64,000 nt of DNA from Russula earlei (GCA_025769875.1 JAGFNK010000148.1:48050-112049), one strand, 5' to 3'; shown: positions 13,011 through 27,418, counted from the first letter of the stretch. Notes: generated by a model not told the origin, from the sequence alone. A program made the numbers and translations.

Positions 13011-16000
13011 ATGTACTCCTCTTCTATATCCACGCCACGATTATCTCATGGCGCTGAAGCTGCACGTGCCGCTGCTCTTCAAGCAGAATTCAACGAGAAA
13101 AAGTGGGTCTGGGTTCCCGATGACAAGGACGGGTACTTGGCAGGATGGGTCGCAAAGGAACAGGATGAACTGGGCGAAGTGGTCATGGCCGCGGGTGGAG
13201 ATGTACGTCCCCCATTCATTCCAGGGCTTTCCATATTGATCAACTGGGCCGAGAACAGATTCGTAGGCTGCCGTTATATGCCCTCTCCAAGATGAATCCG
13301 CCAAAATTTGATCGGGTCGAGGACATCGCAGACTTGACGTTCTTAAATGAAGCCAGCGTCGTGCACAACTTGCGACTGAGATATGGATCTGGTGCAATAT
13401 ACGTGCGTCGAACGTCCTCTATGCCATCTGTGTGGATCCTGAAACTCTCGCAGACATCCTCCGGTTTATTCCTCGTCGCCATCAATCCTTACCAAAACCT
13501 TCCGCTCTACTCCGACTCAATAGTACAGCAGTACCGCTCTCGCAGGCGTGACGAGAATCCACCACACATCTTTGCCATTGCTGAGCGGGCTTGGGTGAAC
13601 ATGGGAGAGGAGCGCGAAAACCAAAGCATCCTCATCACTGGAGAGTCTGGAGCCGGGAAAACAGAAAGCACAAAGAAGGTCATCCAATATCTCGCCGCAA
13701 TTGCGACTGACTCGCATTTGGACACTACAACGCCATCCCACTCCCACTCCCACTCTCTTTCATCTTCCTCGTCTTTTGGAGCCGTCATGCCCTCAACTGG
13801 TCTTCCAGGAAGGACTACCTTCCTGAGACATAAGCCTCACCAGTCCATGTCTATCCAAAATACGGGCATGCAATCGAGCACAATGGGTCGACTCGGTCTG
13901 CTGGAGCGCCAAATTCTTCAGGCCAACCCTATCCTCGAGGCATTCGGCAATGCGCAAACGCAGCGAAACAATAACTCGAGTCGGTTCGGCAAGTTCGTGC
14001 GCATTAGCTTTGCCCCAGACGGGAGCATCGCGGGCGCGAACATTGATTGGTACCTCCTTGAGAAGAGCAGAGTTATCGTTCGCTCTGCGGCGGAACGGTG
14101 CTTCCATGTATTCTATCAAATCCTGCAAGGTGGTGGCTCCCTGAAAGGTACGTCTTCGTACTCTGAGTGAGCCAGACCCTTACCCTTTTTAGACACTCTG
14201 CTGCTTGAGGGTGATGCGTCGAACTACGAGTACCTGAATAAGAGCAGGAGAGAAGTTGATGGTATTGACGACTTCGAAGAGTGGAGCTTACTCAAGGCAA
14301 GTGTAAATACTGCTCAAGGGATGACTCTCTCAGAATATTCGTAGCATGCACTTGAGGTGGTCGGGTTCTCCGCTTCAGAGCAGTTTGACCTCTTTCGTAT
14401 CGTCGCCGCCGTTCTCCACATCGGAAACATCATTATCACGGCCACCCGCGCCGATGACGCTGTCATGCCCGACCCTTCACAGGCGGAGCGTGCCTGTCAT
14501 ATCCTAGGTATACCTGTGGCTGAGTTTACCCGGGCAGTCTTACGTCCGCGTGTTCTTGCCGGACGAGAATGGGTCACACAAGCACGCACACGTCAGCAAG
14601 CCCTGGATGAGCTAGGCGCCCTCTCAAAAACTTTGTACGAGAAGTCTTTTGGCGCCCTTGTCGATCGCATCAACCGAGCACTAGATCGACCAACATCCAA
14701 GTCATCCTTTATTGGTGTACTCGACATTGCAGGGTTCGAGATATTCGAAGTGAATGCTTACGAGCAGCTTCTAATCAACTACACGAACGAGAAACTTCAG
14801 CAATTTTTCAATCACCACATGTTCGTATTGGAGCAAGAGGAGTACGCGCGGGAGGGCATCGAGTGGGATTACGTCAACTTTGGGCTCGATCTTCAACCGA
14901 CCATCGATCTCATCGAAGGCAGCGGAAGCGCTATTGGCGTGCTAAGCCTGTTAGATGAGGAGTGTATCATGCCTCGTGCAACAGATCTTACCTTTACAAA
15001 CAAACTTCATCAACTTTGGAGTGGCGACTTACAGGGCGAAGAGTTTCACCCCGGTCGTGACAAATACGAACCCTCGCGGTTTGAGCAAGGCTTCATCGTT
15101 CATCATTACGCAGGGAAAGTCGAATACCATACTGAAGGGTGGCTCGAGAAGAACAAGGATCCATTGAACGACAACCTTATTCGTGTACTTGCCACATCTT
15201 CTGAGCCATATGTTGCCTCCCTTTTCTTGGAACTCGCCGACGCACCGTCTTCGTTTGTCATCGCACCTGGCTCCTCGAATGCGTTTTCATTGGGCAAGAA
15301 GCGAACGTTGAAAAAGGGGGCATTCCGCACCGTTGGCCAGAGGCACAAGGAGCAGCTACAAAGTCTGATGGCACAACTTTATGCTACTCAACCGCATTTC
15401 GTGCGTTGCATTGTTCCCAATACAACCAAGAAACCTGGCCGCATAGATGTTCCTCTTGTCCTGGATCAGTTGCGCTGTAATGGTGTACTTGAAGGTATTC
15501 GTATTGCACGCCTAGGTTATCCAAATCGACTACCTTTTATTGAATTCCGCCAGCGCTACGAGATTCTCACTCCAGGTGTCATTCCACGCGGGTATATGGA
15601 CGGACGCAAAGCTTGCCTTCGCATGGTTGATGCGCTAGATCTCGAGAAAACACTCTTCCGTATCGGGACCTCTAAGATCTTTTTCAAAGCGGGCGTGCTG
15701 GCGGAATTGGAAGAGCGCCGTGACGCGACTCTATACGATATCTTCTCGAGGATACAGGCGCAAGCTCGCAAGTGCTCAGCTCGGAGACAAATGAAAAAGA
15801 TCCTCAACCGCGCAATGGCAATTCGTACCATACAAAAGAATGCACGAATTTACACCGAACTGCGTGAGTGGCCGTGGTGGCAACTATATACCAAGGTTCT
15901 TTCCTGCATTTGCCTTCTACAATAATATTTTATCCTCATTCGTCGTGTAGGTCCGCCCACTGCTTGCCGCCACCCGCAACGATGCCGAGCTTCACAGGAA

Positions 16001-19000
16001 GGAGGCGGAGCTCTTCCTAATCAAGGAACGCGCAGAGCGTGACGCTAAAGAGAAGGAGGCTCTCCAGAGCCTCAAGATGAACCTCGAAGCTGAAAAGCGG
16101 AAGATCGAAGAAGATTTGCAGGCCGAGCGCAATCTTGCTGTTGACAAAGACGCACTTCTGGAGAGAAGCAAGAAGCGGGAGCTCGAGCTTGAAGAGGAGG
16201 TGGCTGCCCTTCAAGGCGACCTTGACACTCTGGACTCGCAGCTAGATCGTGCCCTCAAAATGCAGAAAGAGGACGAAGACAAGCACGAAGCCCTTCGCAG
16301 GGCGTTTGACGAAGCAGCTGAACATCTTGTCCGTCTGGAGGGGGAACAGCAAGAGTGGATTCGTCGAGAAGAGGAGCTTTTGAAGCGGTTGGCCTCTACG
16401 GACCGCGATCAAGACGAACTATACCAGGAACGTGACAATCTGCAGAAGGAGGCCATTGAGCTTCGTCGGCAACTCGAACAGCGTGAAGAAGACCTTGCCC
16501 GCATTAAGGAGCGTATGGACGCTGCCATGTCAGAGCTAGATCTGAAACTTAATTCGGAAGTACAAGCACAGTGCGTTTCCCCTCGTTTCACACATTGTGA
16601 TCATTCTTATCCATCTCCCATTCTTCAGCGACCTTGCGAAGGACCGTGCAAACACCCTCGAACATGACGTCCGACAAGCTAGAACACAGCTGGCTGAGCT
16701 AACTCGCACCGCATCCGACTACACCGAAATGATCAAGCTAAAGGATACTGATGTTGCACGTCTTACCGCGGAATTAGAGACGTCCAAGACTGAACGTGGT
16801 CGATTGTCCAAGGAAATACTTGAACATCGGGGGAGAATCGAGGCCCTCACGGCAGAAGTGGTTTCCCAAAGAGACAGCGAGGCCCGTCACGCGGCTGTTC
16901 AAGACAAGCTTCAAGATGAGTTAGACAAACTTCGGTCATTAATGGAGGCCAAGACCAGTGAAGAAAGTCGCAGAGGCGAGGTGGAAAAGCAAAAAGAGGC
17001 CGAGTTACAGGACCTTCGACACATGGCTGGTCTGCTACAACAAGAGCTCGGCGAAACTCGTAGAACTGCATTTGACGCTCAGAACAAGCTAAAGATTGAC
17101 CTAGAGGCCTCTGTGCGCGAGCATAACTCTTTGCTGCAGAGCCATCGCTCTCTGTCAGATCGCTTACAGGCTAACGATCACAGACTCAAGCTAACGGAGG
17201 CCACCCTGGCTGAGGTAGAGAAGACCAAGAGGTCTCAAGAGTCAGAGTTGCAGGAACTCCGATCTCGCCGGATCGATGCAGACGGAGAAATAGCTGAATT
17301 ACAAAAAGCGAAAGAGGTAACAAAGCAGCTTTCAATATGGGTGCCACGTACTGAAAAAATGTATCCAGAGCCTAGAACGTCAACTCCACACTGCTCAAAC
17401 TAAATACCAGGACTTCGAAGATGCGGCACTGCAGCTTGAACGAGACAAGAATGCACAAGATCGCCAGATGGATGCCTTGAAGCAACAACTCGACGCAGAG
17501 ATAGCCAAACGCTCTCAGCTGGAAAAGGTTGCTTCAAAACAGAAGGCTGAGCTTATCCAACTGCGAGACAAGAATGTCAAGTTCGACCGTGACTTGAACA
17601 AACTTCTCACGGAACTGAAAAGCCGTGAATGGGAAGTCAGGCAGCTGGAGTCTCGTCAAGATAAGACAATTGTCGAGCATGTCCACGTTTTGGAGGAGGC
17701 GAAACGGGTCACTGATCGTCAACTCGCTGACGCTCAAAAGGAGCTCGAGAGCCAGGCTGCATACATCCGATCGCTAGAGAAGGCGAAGGCGAGACTGACC
17801 AATGAAGCCGAAGACCTTGTTCGTGCTACGGAGAAGGAACATGCGGAGTTGCGTTCGAAGGTGAAAGCAGCCCGGACTCAGGAAGCCTTGGCAAAGAAAG
17901 CAGTGCTTGAAGCCGAGCTCGAGCGCAAAAACCGAGAGGCTTTAGAGGCACACGTCCGCCGGTTGCAAGACGACCTTCAAGCAACGCGCGACCAAGTTGC
18001 GGAAGCTACCCAGCAGTTCCTCTCTATGCAACGATCCAAGGATGAGCTAGAAGCCGAGTTAGCACGCCTGGCGGACGAGTCCGACGGGGCCGAGTCCTTG
18101 GCCAAAATTCAACGTCAGTATCAAGCGCGCATCACTCAGCTGGAAACCCAACTGGAAGAAGCGCAAGTGACCTCAGATACTGTGGCGCGGATACGGGAAC
18201 GCATTGACCGGCAGCACGCAGAAATTCGACGAACGATTCTGGCAGACAGTCCAAATGATGCCCGGCTCCGAGATGCTGTTCTTCGCGAGTTGCAGTCAGC
18301 TGAACAGGCGAGCAAGGAGTTATCACCGCGGAATTCTGTGGGGTCCAGTGCACGGACGTTGGCCAACGTTCACCCCGAGAAGCGAACATCTCTCAGTACA
18401 AACGGTGCTGTCCGCCCCCGGGATGAGGTGCCGAGTGCCCCGTCGCCCAGGAAGAGTGACGTTCAGATTGCCGCTCTCAAGCAACAAGTTCAGGTTCTAG
18501 AGCTCCGAATGGTGGCGTCACAGCGTGTCAGGCAACACCTCGAAGCTTCTATCCGTGCGCTAACTGAGGAACTGGAAGGAGGTGATGGCTCAAAGCGGTT
18601 CTTCGAGCAGTGCAAACGACGGCTTGCGAACGAGAACAGTCGCCTATCTGAATTATTGGAGGACGAGTCGGAAGCTCGCCGCCACGCAGAGGCCGCTCAG
18701 CTTGACGGTGTTCAAGCGATGTGGGCGAAGTTCCAGAATACAATTACTGCAGAACGCGAGAGTTATTCGCGATTGGAAGAGTCTCGAAAAGCTTTAGTCC
18801 GTTGTGATCCCATATCAGTTCAACTGACTGACTGACGTGGCGCAGGTCGTTCAACAGCGCAGCGCTCAAGCGGAAGTCGAAGACAGCCGACGCCAAATCC
18901 AAGAGCTCGGTCAGATCAGGAAGCAGCTGCAACGTGAACTTGCAGAAGTGAAGGACCGTTTCGAAGCAGAGCTTGCAGCAAGGAACGAGGAAGCCAGTGG

Positions 19001-20908
19001 GTTCTTTTTTCGTCCATGGAATCCCCAATCCGCAATTGTGACTTGTATCTTGTTTTGCAGATCAAAGGCGCCAAGTTCAAGCGCACTTGAGTGAACTGCA
19101 GGTCTCCTTGGCGTCTTCATCTGCTGCACAATCAGAGCTACGCGAAGCCATGGAGGCTTTCCGCGCCAAGTCGGAATCGTACCGCGCGAAGCTTGAAGCT
19201 GCCGAGATTGAGAAGGTCAAGATCGCTCGTTCGGAAGCTCTTCGTGCGTTACCCTTTGCGCTTCGCGGCAACGTCATCTGTTGAGTGTGTTGTCTAGTAC
19301 GACAGTCTATGACGGACACGGGTAAAACCCAGACAACCCTTATTGCCGAAAGGGAGAATGCAGAAGATAGGCTGACGATTGCGGTTGCCAAAATTCACGA
19401 GCTGGAAGCCAGGCTGGAAGAAGAGAGCCGCGAATCCACAGACATGGGCGTCCTTCGGCAGAGACTCGCGGTGGAGATGGAAAACGAGCGCAAACAATAT
19501 CAGAAGGACTTGGCGGAACGTGACTTCACTGCGGACCAGACACGCAAGAAGTATCAAGGTGCAGTGTTCCTTTTTCGATGTCCTTGCCCCGTTATAACAT
19601 GCACGTCATTAACATTTACAGGGGAGCTCGCGCAGCTGAGTGAAGGTCAGTGCTCAGATGGTGGCTAGCTTACCTGCCACACTAGGCTCATGATAATTTT
19701 CGATAGAACTACAAAGCCAACGAGACTCGATCAGCAAACTTCGAGAAGAACTGCGCAAAGCCCGCTCAGACAACGATGAGCTTGCTTTACGTTATGACGA
19801 TGAAGTATACAATGGCGCTGCTTGGAAAAAGGAACGCGAGCGTCTGGAGACAAAGATCGCCGATCTGTCTAGGGCGTACGATTCTTCAGTAGCTGCTCAA
19901 GCCGAACAACAGTCACAGATCGTCGCGCTTCACTCTCAAGTACGCGAGCTTCGAAGTGTGCTCAATGACGCTGAGGCGGATCGCGCTCTGCTGCAAAAGG
20001 CGCGGCGTGGACTACAAGCGGAGCTTGAGACCATCAAGATGGATGCTGTTGACGCGACCAGGATCAACTCTGATCGCGAGCTCCAGACCCTACACCTGAA
20101 GAATCAAGATCTAGAGCGCGCACTGGAGGAGACGTCTGATAGAGTGGAGATGGCTTATGAGCGCTTGAAGAAGGCAGAACTCCATGCACAGGATTGCCAA
20201 GTAGAGCTCGGTCGTGTGCGAGTCGAGAATTCTGAGTTGGACAAGCTCAACGTAAGTTGTGGTCAGGATGTATATACCAAGTCGCCGCTGACTCACTTTC
20301 ATGGACAGGCTAATCTCGAGAAGCAAGTCAAAGAGCTGAATTTGCGCATTGTTGATCTGGAGACCAAGTCATACGGACGAAACCCACAGTCTTCCTCAGC
20401 TGCCACCATACGTCGCCTTGAATCCCGAATAGAAGAGCTCACGAATCAACTGAGTCAGGCGACGAAGGAGCGTCGCCGCGCCTCCCTTTCAAAAGATAGA
20501 GATGTCTCTTCGCAGCTAATCGAGAGTGATCACCAGAGGGCGAAACTGGAAGAAGAGGTGCGTTTAAATGAAGAGAAGATCGAAGCCATGCGGCTGCAGA
20601 TGGACGCCATGGTCAGTACCGTTGCAGAAGAAGTCACGGGTTTTCGAGGAACTGATGCGTGAGTTAGCAAACGACGGAGAGCGAGCTGCAACTGGAGAAG
20701 CGGCGTGCAGAGCGCGAGGTCACTGAACTGAGGCAGAGGTCTTTGAAGTGAGTGATTTTAAAAGGGGGCACCAGCATGTCACTGACTGAGAGGGCATGCC
20801 CCGCAACCCAGTCTGGAGCGCCAAGTGGAGAGAATGCGTGCTCGCTTGGATCGGCCATCCTCGCTTTTGGATCGTGGTTCATCTTCTAATTCCCCGCGAA
20901 AGGCATAA
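13011..20908 (+). CDS. Myosin II heavy chain (16 exons)
   Basis: This is an actin-based motor for cytokinesis and contractile rings. The exons are 13011-13202, 13259-13402, 13454-14147, 14193-14296, 14345-15895, 15951-16570, 16629-17316, 17369-18796, 18846-18996, 19061-19243, 19298-19558, 19622-19645, 19707-20251, 20309-20611, 20668-20747 and 20812-20908; all phases agree, giving about 2354 residues. An SH3-like N-terminus (KKWVWVPD) leads to the motor with [14 protein letters not shown] (P-loop), NNSSRFGKF (switch I), DIAGFEIFE (switch II) and the relay/converter ending near [12 protein letters not shown]. Loop 1 after the P-loop carries an insertion of about 60 residues rich in Ser and His. 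One or two IQ-like segments ([10 protein letters not shown]) precede about 1450 residues of heptad coiled coil, which indicates filament-forming class II. The intron after 14296 has a GC donor (AAG|GCAAGT), or an in-frame GT donor six bases later. Exon 12 is only 24 nt. Confidence 0.93.
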
Positions 20909-22191
20909 GTCCTTTTCGTTGTCCCATACGATGAATGTAGTATATCACGACCTTTATGACACAACTATCTCTTACGAACTACACGATACCCCCCTTTCTT
21001 CTGTATCACATTTTCCTCATCGCTCTCAGCTACTGATTGTACATTTGAAAGGCTCGAAAGAAGCACATTTTGATTAAGGGGGTATCTAGAAGCTCCTTCG
21101 AGCTCATTGACACGTTTCGGAAACCATAGCGCAACAGAACTTGCTTGATACAACTCATGGTAAATACAAGCCCTCCCTGCCCCCGCGAAGCTTCGATTTG
21201 TCGACGAATATGGGCGGACGGCATTTTCTCGACCGATCCCTTCTGTTCTGTGGACTGCACTCGTGACTGATGACTTGTCCGAACGTATTGTAATTGGCAG
21301 GTCTCCAATAGCATCGACTTGAGGGGGGCACAATCACCCGCCACCAATAGAGGTCTGTTGGCAGCTCATGGTGGCCTCATGGCCGAGGAAGTTGATCATG
21401 TGTGATGTTAATAGGTCCGTGATAACCCGAAGAATGGCAACGAACGACTTCTGCTGTCGTTGTACCATCCATGTACCATCGGATTGGTGAAGCATCTGGA
21501 CTATCCTGTGTTCACTTAATTACCATTCATCCATTTTCCAAGTTCGGTTAAAGATTGCCTGCCTCCAGCTGGGCTTACCGCGACCCACGTCATCCGTTAA
21601 TCATACGACGTCGATCTGGACAGTCCCTTCTGCTACGACTCGGAGCGAGAGGCTTCCTCGTTGGTCGGACATACCTGTACGATAGACCCACGATGATGTG
21701 TTGATAAGTCTGATGAGAGCCTGGGTGGTGGGTGAAACCAAGGGCGCTGCATTTTGGTACCGCGTCTCATATCGCACCCTAGCATAACAGTCTAACATCG
21801 CCACGGCCGGCGGTTTACGTCACGAGGGGCCGACCTTCGGCAGGAACTCAACAGACGCCATTCACGCAATGGAACCGGGACTATCTACGACCTCGTGGAA
21901 CGTCACGCCGTACGAGTTGAGCGCCCGGAGCCAAATTCGAGGAAGTACTGCTCCACAATATGGCGTATCGTGGGAGAAGTTCGGTGTGCATGCGGTATTG
22001 ATATCTCTCTCCTCAGGTGATGACAACTCCGTTTCACTGGATTCAAGGTTCACAAGTAATTCGTCAGCCCGCGACGTTTAGGTCAAGGCACGTGACACGC
22101 GCCTGGCAATGGCCTTTCAACGTCCTCCGCTAATGCGGAACTGAGCTTCTTCAAACCTTCTTCTTGACAATCCGAGCAGAACCCCGTGGAA
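20909..22191. other. Intergenic region
   Basis: No gene could be supported in this stretch of about 1.3 kb between the myosin stop and the BTB-like remnant. Short frames exist on both strands without family likeness. Confidence 0.4.
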
Positions 22192-22761
22192 TCAAAGAAA
22201 TGATCGAGAAGGTCGGGGGGAGATGACGGTACTATCGCGCGGGCGGCCTTTAAGAAGCTGCAACGCTTTTACGCAGGTATGAAGTCCACCAATGCGGAAC
22301 CCAGACGGAAATGAAATAAAGAAGTAAAGTTGCGCGCGGCAGGAGGGTGGTGTTATTGGAGCAGGGGGATACCGGGATGCCAGAGAGTCGGACAACATAA
22401 GCAGAGGTGCGGTGGTCGCCTGACGAACGCAATGACGGCGGTACTGCAGCAAGCGATGATAGTGATATCTTTCAAAAAGCTGACTGATTGAGGGCATCCC
22501 CCTGTGGGAAGGACAACATTTGAGAGAGTGCCACCTTGATAGTCTGGTCAAAGGCATCGATCGTATATATTTGCGACGTGCCTCCAGCACTCGATCGGGA
22601 GTGTCAACCGGATAGCAGAGGCGAAGGAGTATATTGATGGTGCTGGACGCTTCCGTCACGTCGATGAGAGGGAGGCCATGAGGTTGGTCGTCAGATTCGG
22701 GGGAGGTTCCTGTACGAAGATGTCCTTTGATACAGACGACACGCACGTCCGAGTACAACAT
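22192..22761 (-). pseudogene. Decayed BTB/POZ-domain gene fragment
   Basis: The minus-strand frame carries [43 protein letters not shown] and DRVLEARRKY. This is the order seen in basidiomycete single-BTB proteins, where the hydrophobic strand with PLIDVTE leads to the ILLRLCYPVD helix. The first strands of the fold (DVVLRSSD and FHVHK types) cannot be found in frame: the upstream sequence has stop codons. After the RKY helix the protein loses likeness. Its start overlaps the proposed first exon of the P5A ATPase by about 40 bp. It is best read as a remnant; a short real gene is less likely. Confidence 0.5.
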
Positions 22762-25700
22762 GGGGGACCAGCCTCACTCTTACATAATCGTTTGTTACAC
22801 GTCCTGATCGACGACTGCAAAGGCGGACGCGTTCTTTTTCACCACCGGGTCCATACTCCCATGTGAGTTCTCCTTCTCCCTTGTACATCTATCTTCGCAG
22901 GGTGCCTCAATCAACCTGCAGGGTCTCCGTAAACATCCTCTCACCGGAAGTTTCTGGTGCAGACCTCCGTGTCTCGATCCCTCGCTGGCAACACCTATAT
23001 GCCGTCCCTTTCCTTCCATTGTACCCTCTACTGGCCTATGCGTACTATGTCAAATACGACGAGTGGCTAACAAGTGAGGAGTGGACCTTCCTCGCTTGTG
23101 TCCTGCTCGGTGCTGGTCACGCCTTGAGCTTTTTGGTGACACGTTGGAGTGCAAAGGCAAAGGCGTGGATTACTACTCGTACGGTCCGTGCTCATCACAT
23201 ATTCATCCATGTCGCAAATGCCAACAGCGAACTCTAGGCTCGCTCACTTGCAGAGGCGGATTGTATCCGCATCCGCCCTGCTCCTCATCGCGGGCAGGGA
23301 GAAATCGTGCCCCTCGTCAAACGGGTTCCCTCTGATCCAACTACATACTCGTTTAGCTATCAGCAAGACCCCTACTCGGTCCATTCCTCTGAGCCTATCA
23401 CTTTTGGACAACTCCCGTACCCATCTTCCACGCATCCTCCTCTCGCGAATTATCGCAAACCAGTTGGGTTGACTGCCTCTGTTCTTCCGGCCCTCCAGTC
23501 CATGTACGGAAAGAACGAGTTCAACATCCCCATTCCGTCCTTCGGCTCGTTATTCTCAGAGCACGCTACCGCGCCGTTCTTCGTATTTCAAGTCTTCTGC
23601 GTAGCTCTGTGGATGCTCGACGAATATTGGTACTACAGCCTTTTCACGCTCTTCATGCTCATAGTTTTCGAATGTACGGTCGTCTGGCAGGTGTGCATAA
23701 CCCGTCATTCCATTCGTCATTATGGCCTCACCTCTGTGCCACAGCGTCTCAAAACACTGACGGAGTTCCGTACTATGTCTGTCGCTCCATTCCCCATTCA
23801 GGTGCTCCGGAGTTCTAAATGGGTTGCCTTGCAATCTGATGAGTTACTTCCTGGCGATGTCGTTTCTCTTGGTATCTGCCGTGTCTTCGCTCCTCGGATC
23901 TCCGCATGTTCTGACCTCACGCAGTGCGCAGCCACCAGGCAGAAACCAACATCCCCGCCGACATTCTCTTGATTCAAGGCACATGTATCGTCAATGAGGC
24001 GATGTTGTCCGGAGAGTCAACTCCGCTACTGAAAGAGTCCATAGAACTTCTGGATTCCAGTGAGAGGCTCGACGCAGATGGGCAGCACAAAAATGCCGTG
24101 TTGTTTAGTGGTACAAAACTCCTCCAAGGTAGTAATGGCGGTACGTGGATCCCTTTACGGTGCCATTTGCCTTATCCTTGCCTCTCTGTATAGGTAACAC
24201 TCCTGACGGTGGCTGCCTCGGTATCGTTTTACGCACTGGATTTGGTACAGCTCAAGGACAGCTTGTGCGCACCATGATTTTCTCCACAGAGCGTGTATCT
24301 GCAAACAACCTCGAATCGTTCCTGTTCATTGGATTTTTGCTCATCTTTGCGATTGCCGCCAGCTGGTACGTCTGGGTCAAGGGTAAGTTCTCGTATCCTA
24401 CAGGGCACTATTTCCTGCAACGGAAGGTTTTTCAGGAATCGAGAGGAACTTGAAAAAATCAAAACTGCTGCTCGATTGCGTCCTGATCGTCACGAGTGTG
24501 GTACCACCGGAGCTACCCATGGAGTTGTCCTTAGCCGTGAACGCTTCATTAGTGGCTTTATCAAAGTTTGGTAAGGCCCCAAGGGTTGCATTCGGCCTTC
24601 GAGTCTCAAAATTTTTGGCAGCAATATTCTGTACCGAGCCGTTCCGCATTCCATTTGCAGGGCGCGTCGATGTCTGCTGTTTCGACAAAACCGGCACGAT
24701 AACCGCAGAGAACCTTGTTGTCGAGGGAATTGCTGGTGTCGAGTAAGTGCTTCTCTTGTTTCGAGCTGTTTCCTCCTCATCTACCTTTTAGCTCGTCTGA
24801 TCACCTTAAACTTGTGGACGTGAAAACAATCTCGCGAGAGACGACATTGTGTTTAGCGGGCGCACATGCATTAGTGCGATTGGACGATGGCACTGTTGTA
24901 GGTGACCCCATGGAGAAAGCGACTCTCGATGCACTTGAGTGGCAAGTCGGCAACGGAGATGGCGTCGCACCTGCATCTTCATCGGCGCCACACCGCACAA
25001 CAGTCTCAATTCGTCGCCGCTTCCAATTTAATTCTTCACTGAAGCGGATGTCCACCGTTTCTACATTACCTGGTGGCCGCGGCCTTGTCGCAGTCAAAGG
25101 GGCTCCGGAAACGCTCAAAGCGATGTTGGCTCATGTTCCCTCGGACTATGACGAAACGTACAAGTGGTACACGCGTCGCGGTAGCCGCGTTCTCGCCCTT
25201 GGCATGAAGGAATATGATTCCATTTCGATGGACAAGGTGCGTGTTATGACATGTTCTTGAATCACCATCGATAGTCCCATCAGATCAAGAAACTGAATCG
25301 AGATGAGGTCGAAAGCCGTCTTCAGTTTGCCGGATTCTTGATTTTTCATTCACCGCTCAAGCCGGACGCAGTTGATGCCCTCAAAATGCTGGCAGATTCA
25401 TCGCATCGCGTTCGTTGTCATGGTCATGATTATTCTTATTCTAATAAGAGGAGCTGACGTGGCTATCAGTGCATTATGATTACTGGGGATAACCCTCTTA
25501 CTGCTCTTCATGTTGCCAGGGACGTCGAGATCGTCGACCGGGAAGCATTGATTCTGGATCTCAAGGAAAATCCAGCACATGAATCCGGTGAGTAGACGTT
25601 GAATCACAATCCCTGCCGAATATTCACGTTCATTTTGGAAGACCTTGAATGGCGCACTGTGGATGAAACTAAGATGTTTCCTGTTGATCCGACCAAACCA

Positions 25701-27418
25701 CTCGACCAAGCGCTTTTAGATAATTACGACATTTGTGTGACAGGGGCCGCCTTGAAGCAGTTTATGCCACAGCCAACTTGGAGGCAACTCGTACAACACA
25801 CCTGGGTTTACGCACGGGTCTCGCCGTCGCAGAAGGAGTTTATCGTAACCTCCCTGCGTACACTGGGCTATACCACTCTTATGGCTGGTGATGGTACAAA
25901 TGATGTCGGCGCACTCAAGCAGGCGCACATTGGGGTCGCACTTTTGGACGGGACAGCAGAAGACCTTCAAAAGATTGCGGAGCGCGAACGCCTGGATCGC
26001 ATCAAGAAAGTGTATGAAAGCCAATTGAAGATCTCCTCGCGATTCAACCAGCCGCCACCTCCCGTGCCGCCGGCTATTGCGCACCTCGTTCCTGACGCTG
26101 TTGTAGCGCAACAAAAAGCAGCAACAGACCAAGCTGAGGCGAGGAAGAGGAATCCTCTGGAGAAGGTTTGCTGACCACCAGTGTCATCTCATGTTTCCCT
26201 ACTTTCTGACCTGTCTCGCCGTAAGTTCGATCTCGCCACTATCACGAATTCCCTGGCGGACATGGAGGGTGATGAGGACGTCCCAAAAATTAAATTAGGC
26301 GATGCATCTTGCGCTGCGCCATTTACGTCGAAGCTTTCCAATGTCTCTGCTAGTGAGTCGGCCCGTGCCTATTTCTCGTAATTCACATGATTTTGAACAC
26401 TTCCGATCAGTCACACATATCATTCGCCAGGGACGGTGCACACTCGTCGCCACCATTCAGATGTACAAGATATTAGCATTAAATTGTCTGATCACTGCCT
26501 ACAGCCTCAGCGTACAATACCTGGACGGAATCAAGTTCGGTGATTATCAAGTCACAGTCACCGGAATGTTGATGTCCGTTTGCTTTCTATGCATTTCCCG
26601 GGCGAAGGTCTGTATCGGCACCTTGGCTTATACACGTGTCCTGATTCTTGACGTTGCAGCCGGTGGAGAAATTGTCTCGTGAACGCCCATTGAACAATAT
26701 TTTCAATTTTTACGTCCTTCTGTCCGTTTTATTGCAGTTCGCTCTTCACATTGTATCCATGGTCTATATTACGGAGCTGGCACATGGGTTGGAAGAGTAT
26801 GTCATGGACTTGCCACTCGGGCGCGCTGCCCACGCATTTGGCAAAATGCTGACGTCTTGGTCAGCCGTGGACCTATAGATTTGGAAGCCAAGTTTGAGGC
26901 CAATCTGCTCAACACAGCCGTATACCTGCTTGGCCTCTCCCAGCAAGTTTCGACCTTTGCTATCAACTTTCAGGTCAGTCAAGACTAGATTGCCTCTGTT
27001 CAGCACTCCTTGACATGTTTGTGAAGGGACGACCGTTCCGTGAAGGCATCCGGGAGAACAGTGCCTTATATTGGGGTCTGGTTGGCGCGGGGGCCGTGGC
27101 CTTCTCCGGGGCGACGGATTTTGTTCCTGAACTAAACCGATGGTTACAGGTCGTCGAAATGGATAATTCTGTCAGTCACAGATGCCTTTGCGACGCTGGT
27201 TCCGTGCTGATGTCCTACAGTTCAAACTCCGTCTTACTGCGTCTATGGTCATCGACTTTATCGGCTGTTGGGCAATCGAGAAGGCCTGCAAATATTTGTT
27301 CGCTGACATTGAGCCCAAGTCGATGGTGACTCGTGGGCGGGAGAGACGCGAAAGACGCCGAGCCGCAGAGTTATTAGCGCGGAACGAAGCAATTGATAGC
27401 GAGAAGAAAACACAGTAA
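22720..27418 (+). CDS. SPF1: P5A-type cation/peptide-helix ATPase (Spf1/ATP13A1 family), ER
   Basis: P5A ATPases are ER pumps that dislocate misinserted transmembrane helices and affect ER ion balance. The exons are 22720-22862, 22901-23178, 23254-23690, 23745-23871, 23925-24140, 24194-24382, 24436-24570, 24622-24742, 24792-25236, 25284-25409, 25470-25587, 25642-26165, 26226-26352, 26411-26607, 26660-26796, 26865-26973, 27027-27170 and 27221-27418, about 1256 residues with consistent phases. Marks seen are [21 protein letters not shown] (P5A N-terminal membrane segments), the actuator [12 protein letters not shown], the TM4 signature [15 protein letters not shown], the phosphorylation site [13 protein letters not shown], the hinge [14 protein letters not shown] and six C-terminal membrane helices. 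The start is uncertain: 22678 is also in frame, and the first about 50 residues have no clear family likeness. The C-terminal tail is basic. Confidence 0.92.

Noticed and set aside
22795..23019. Minus-strand start ([10 protein letters not shown]) as the 5' end of the BTB gene
   Set aside because: The frame stops before reaching the BTB-like segment and overlaps P5A ATPase coding exons on the other strand.
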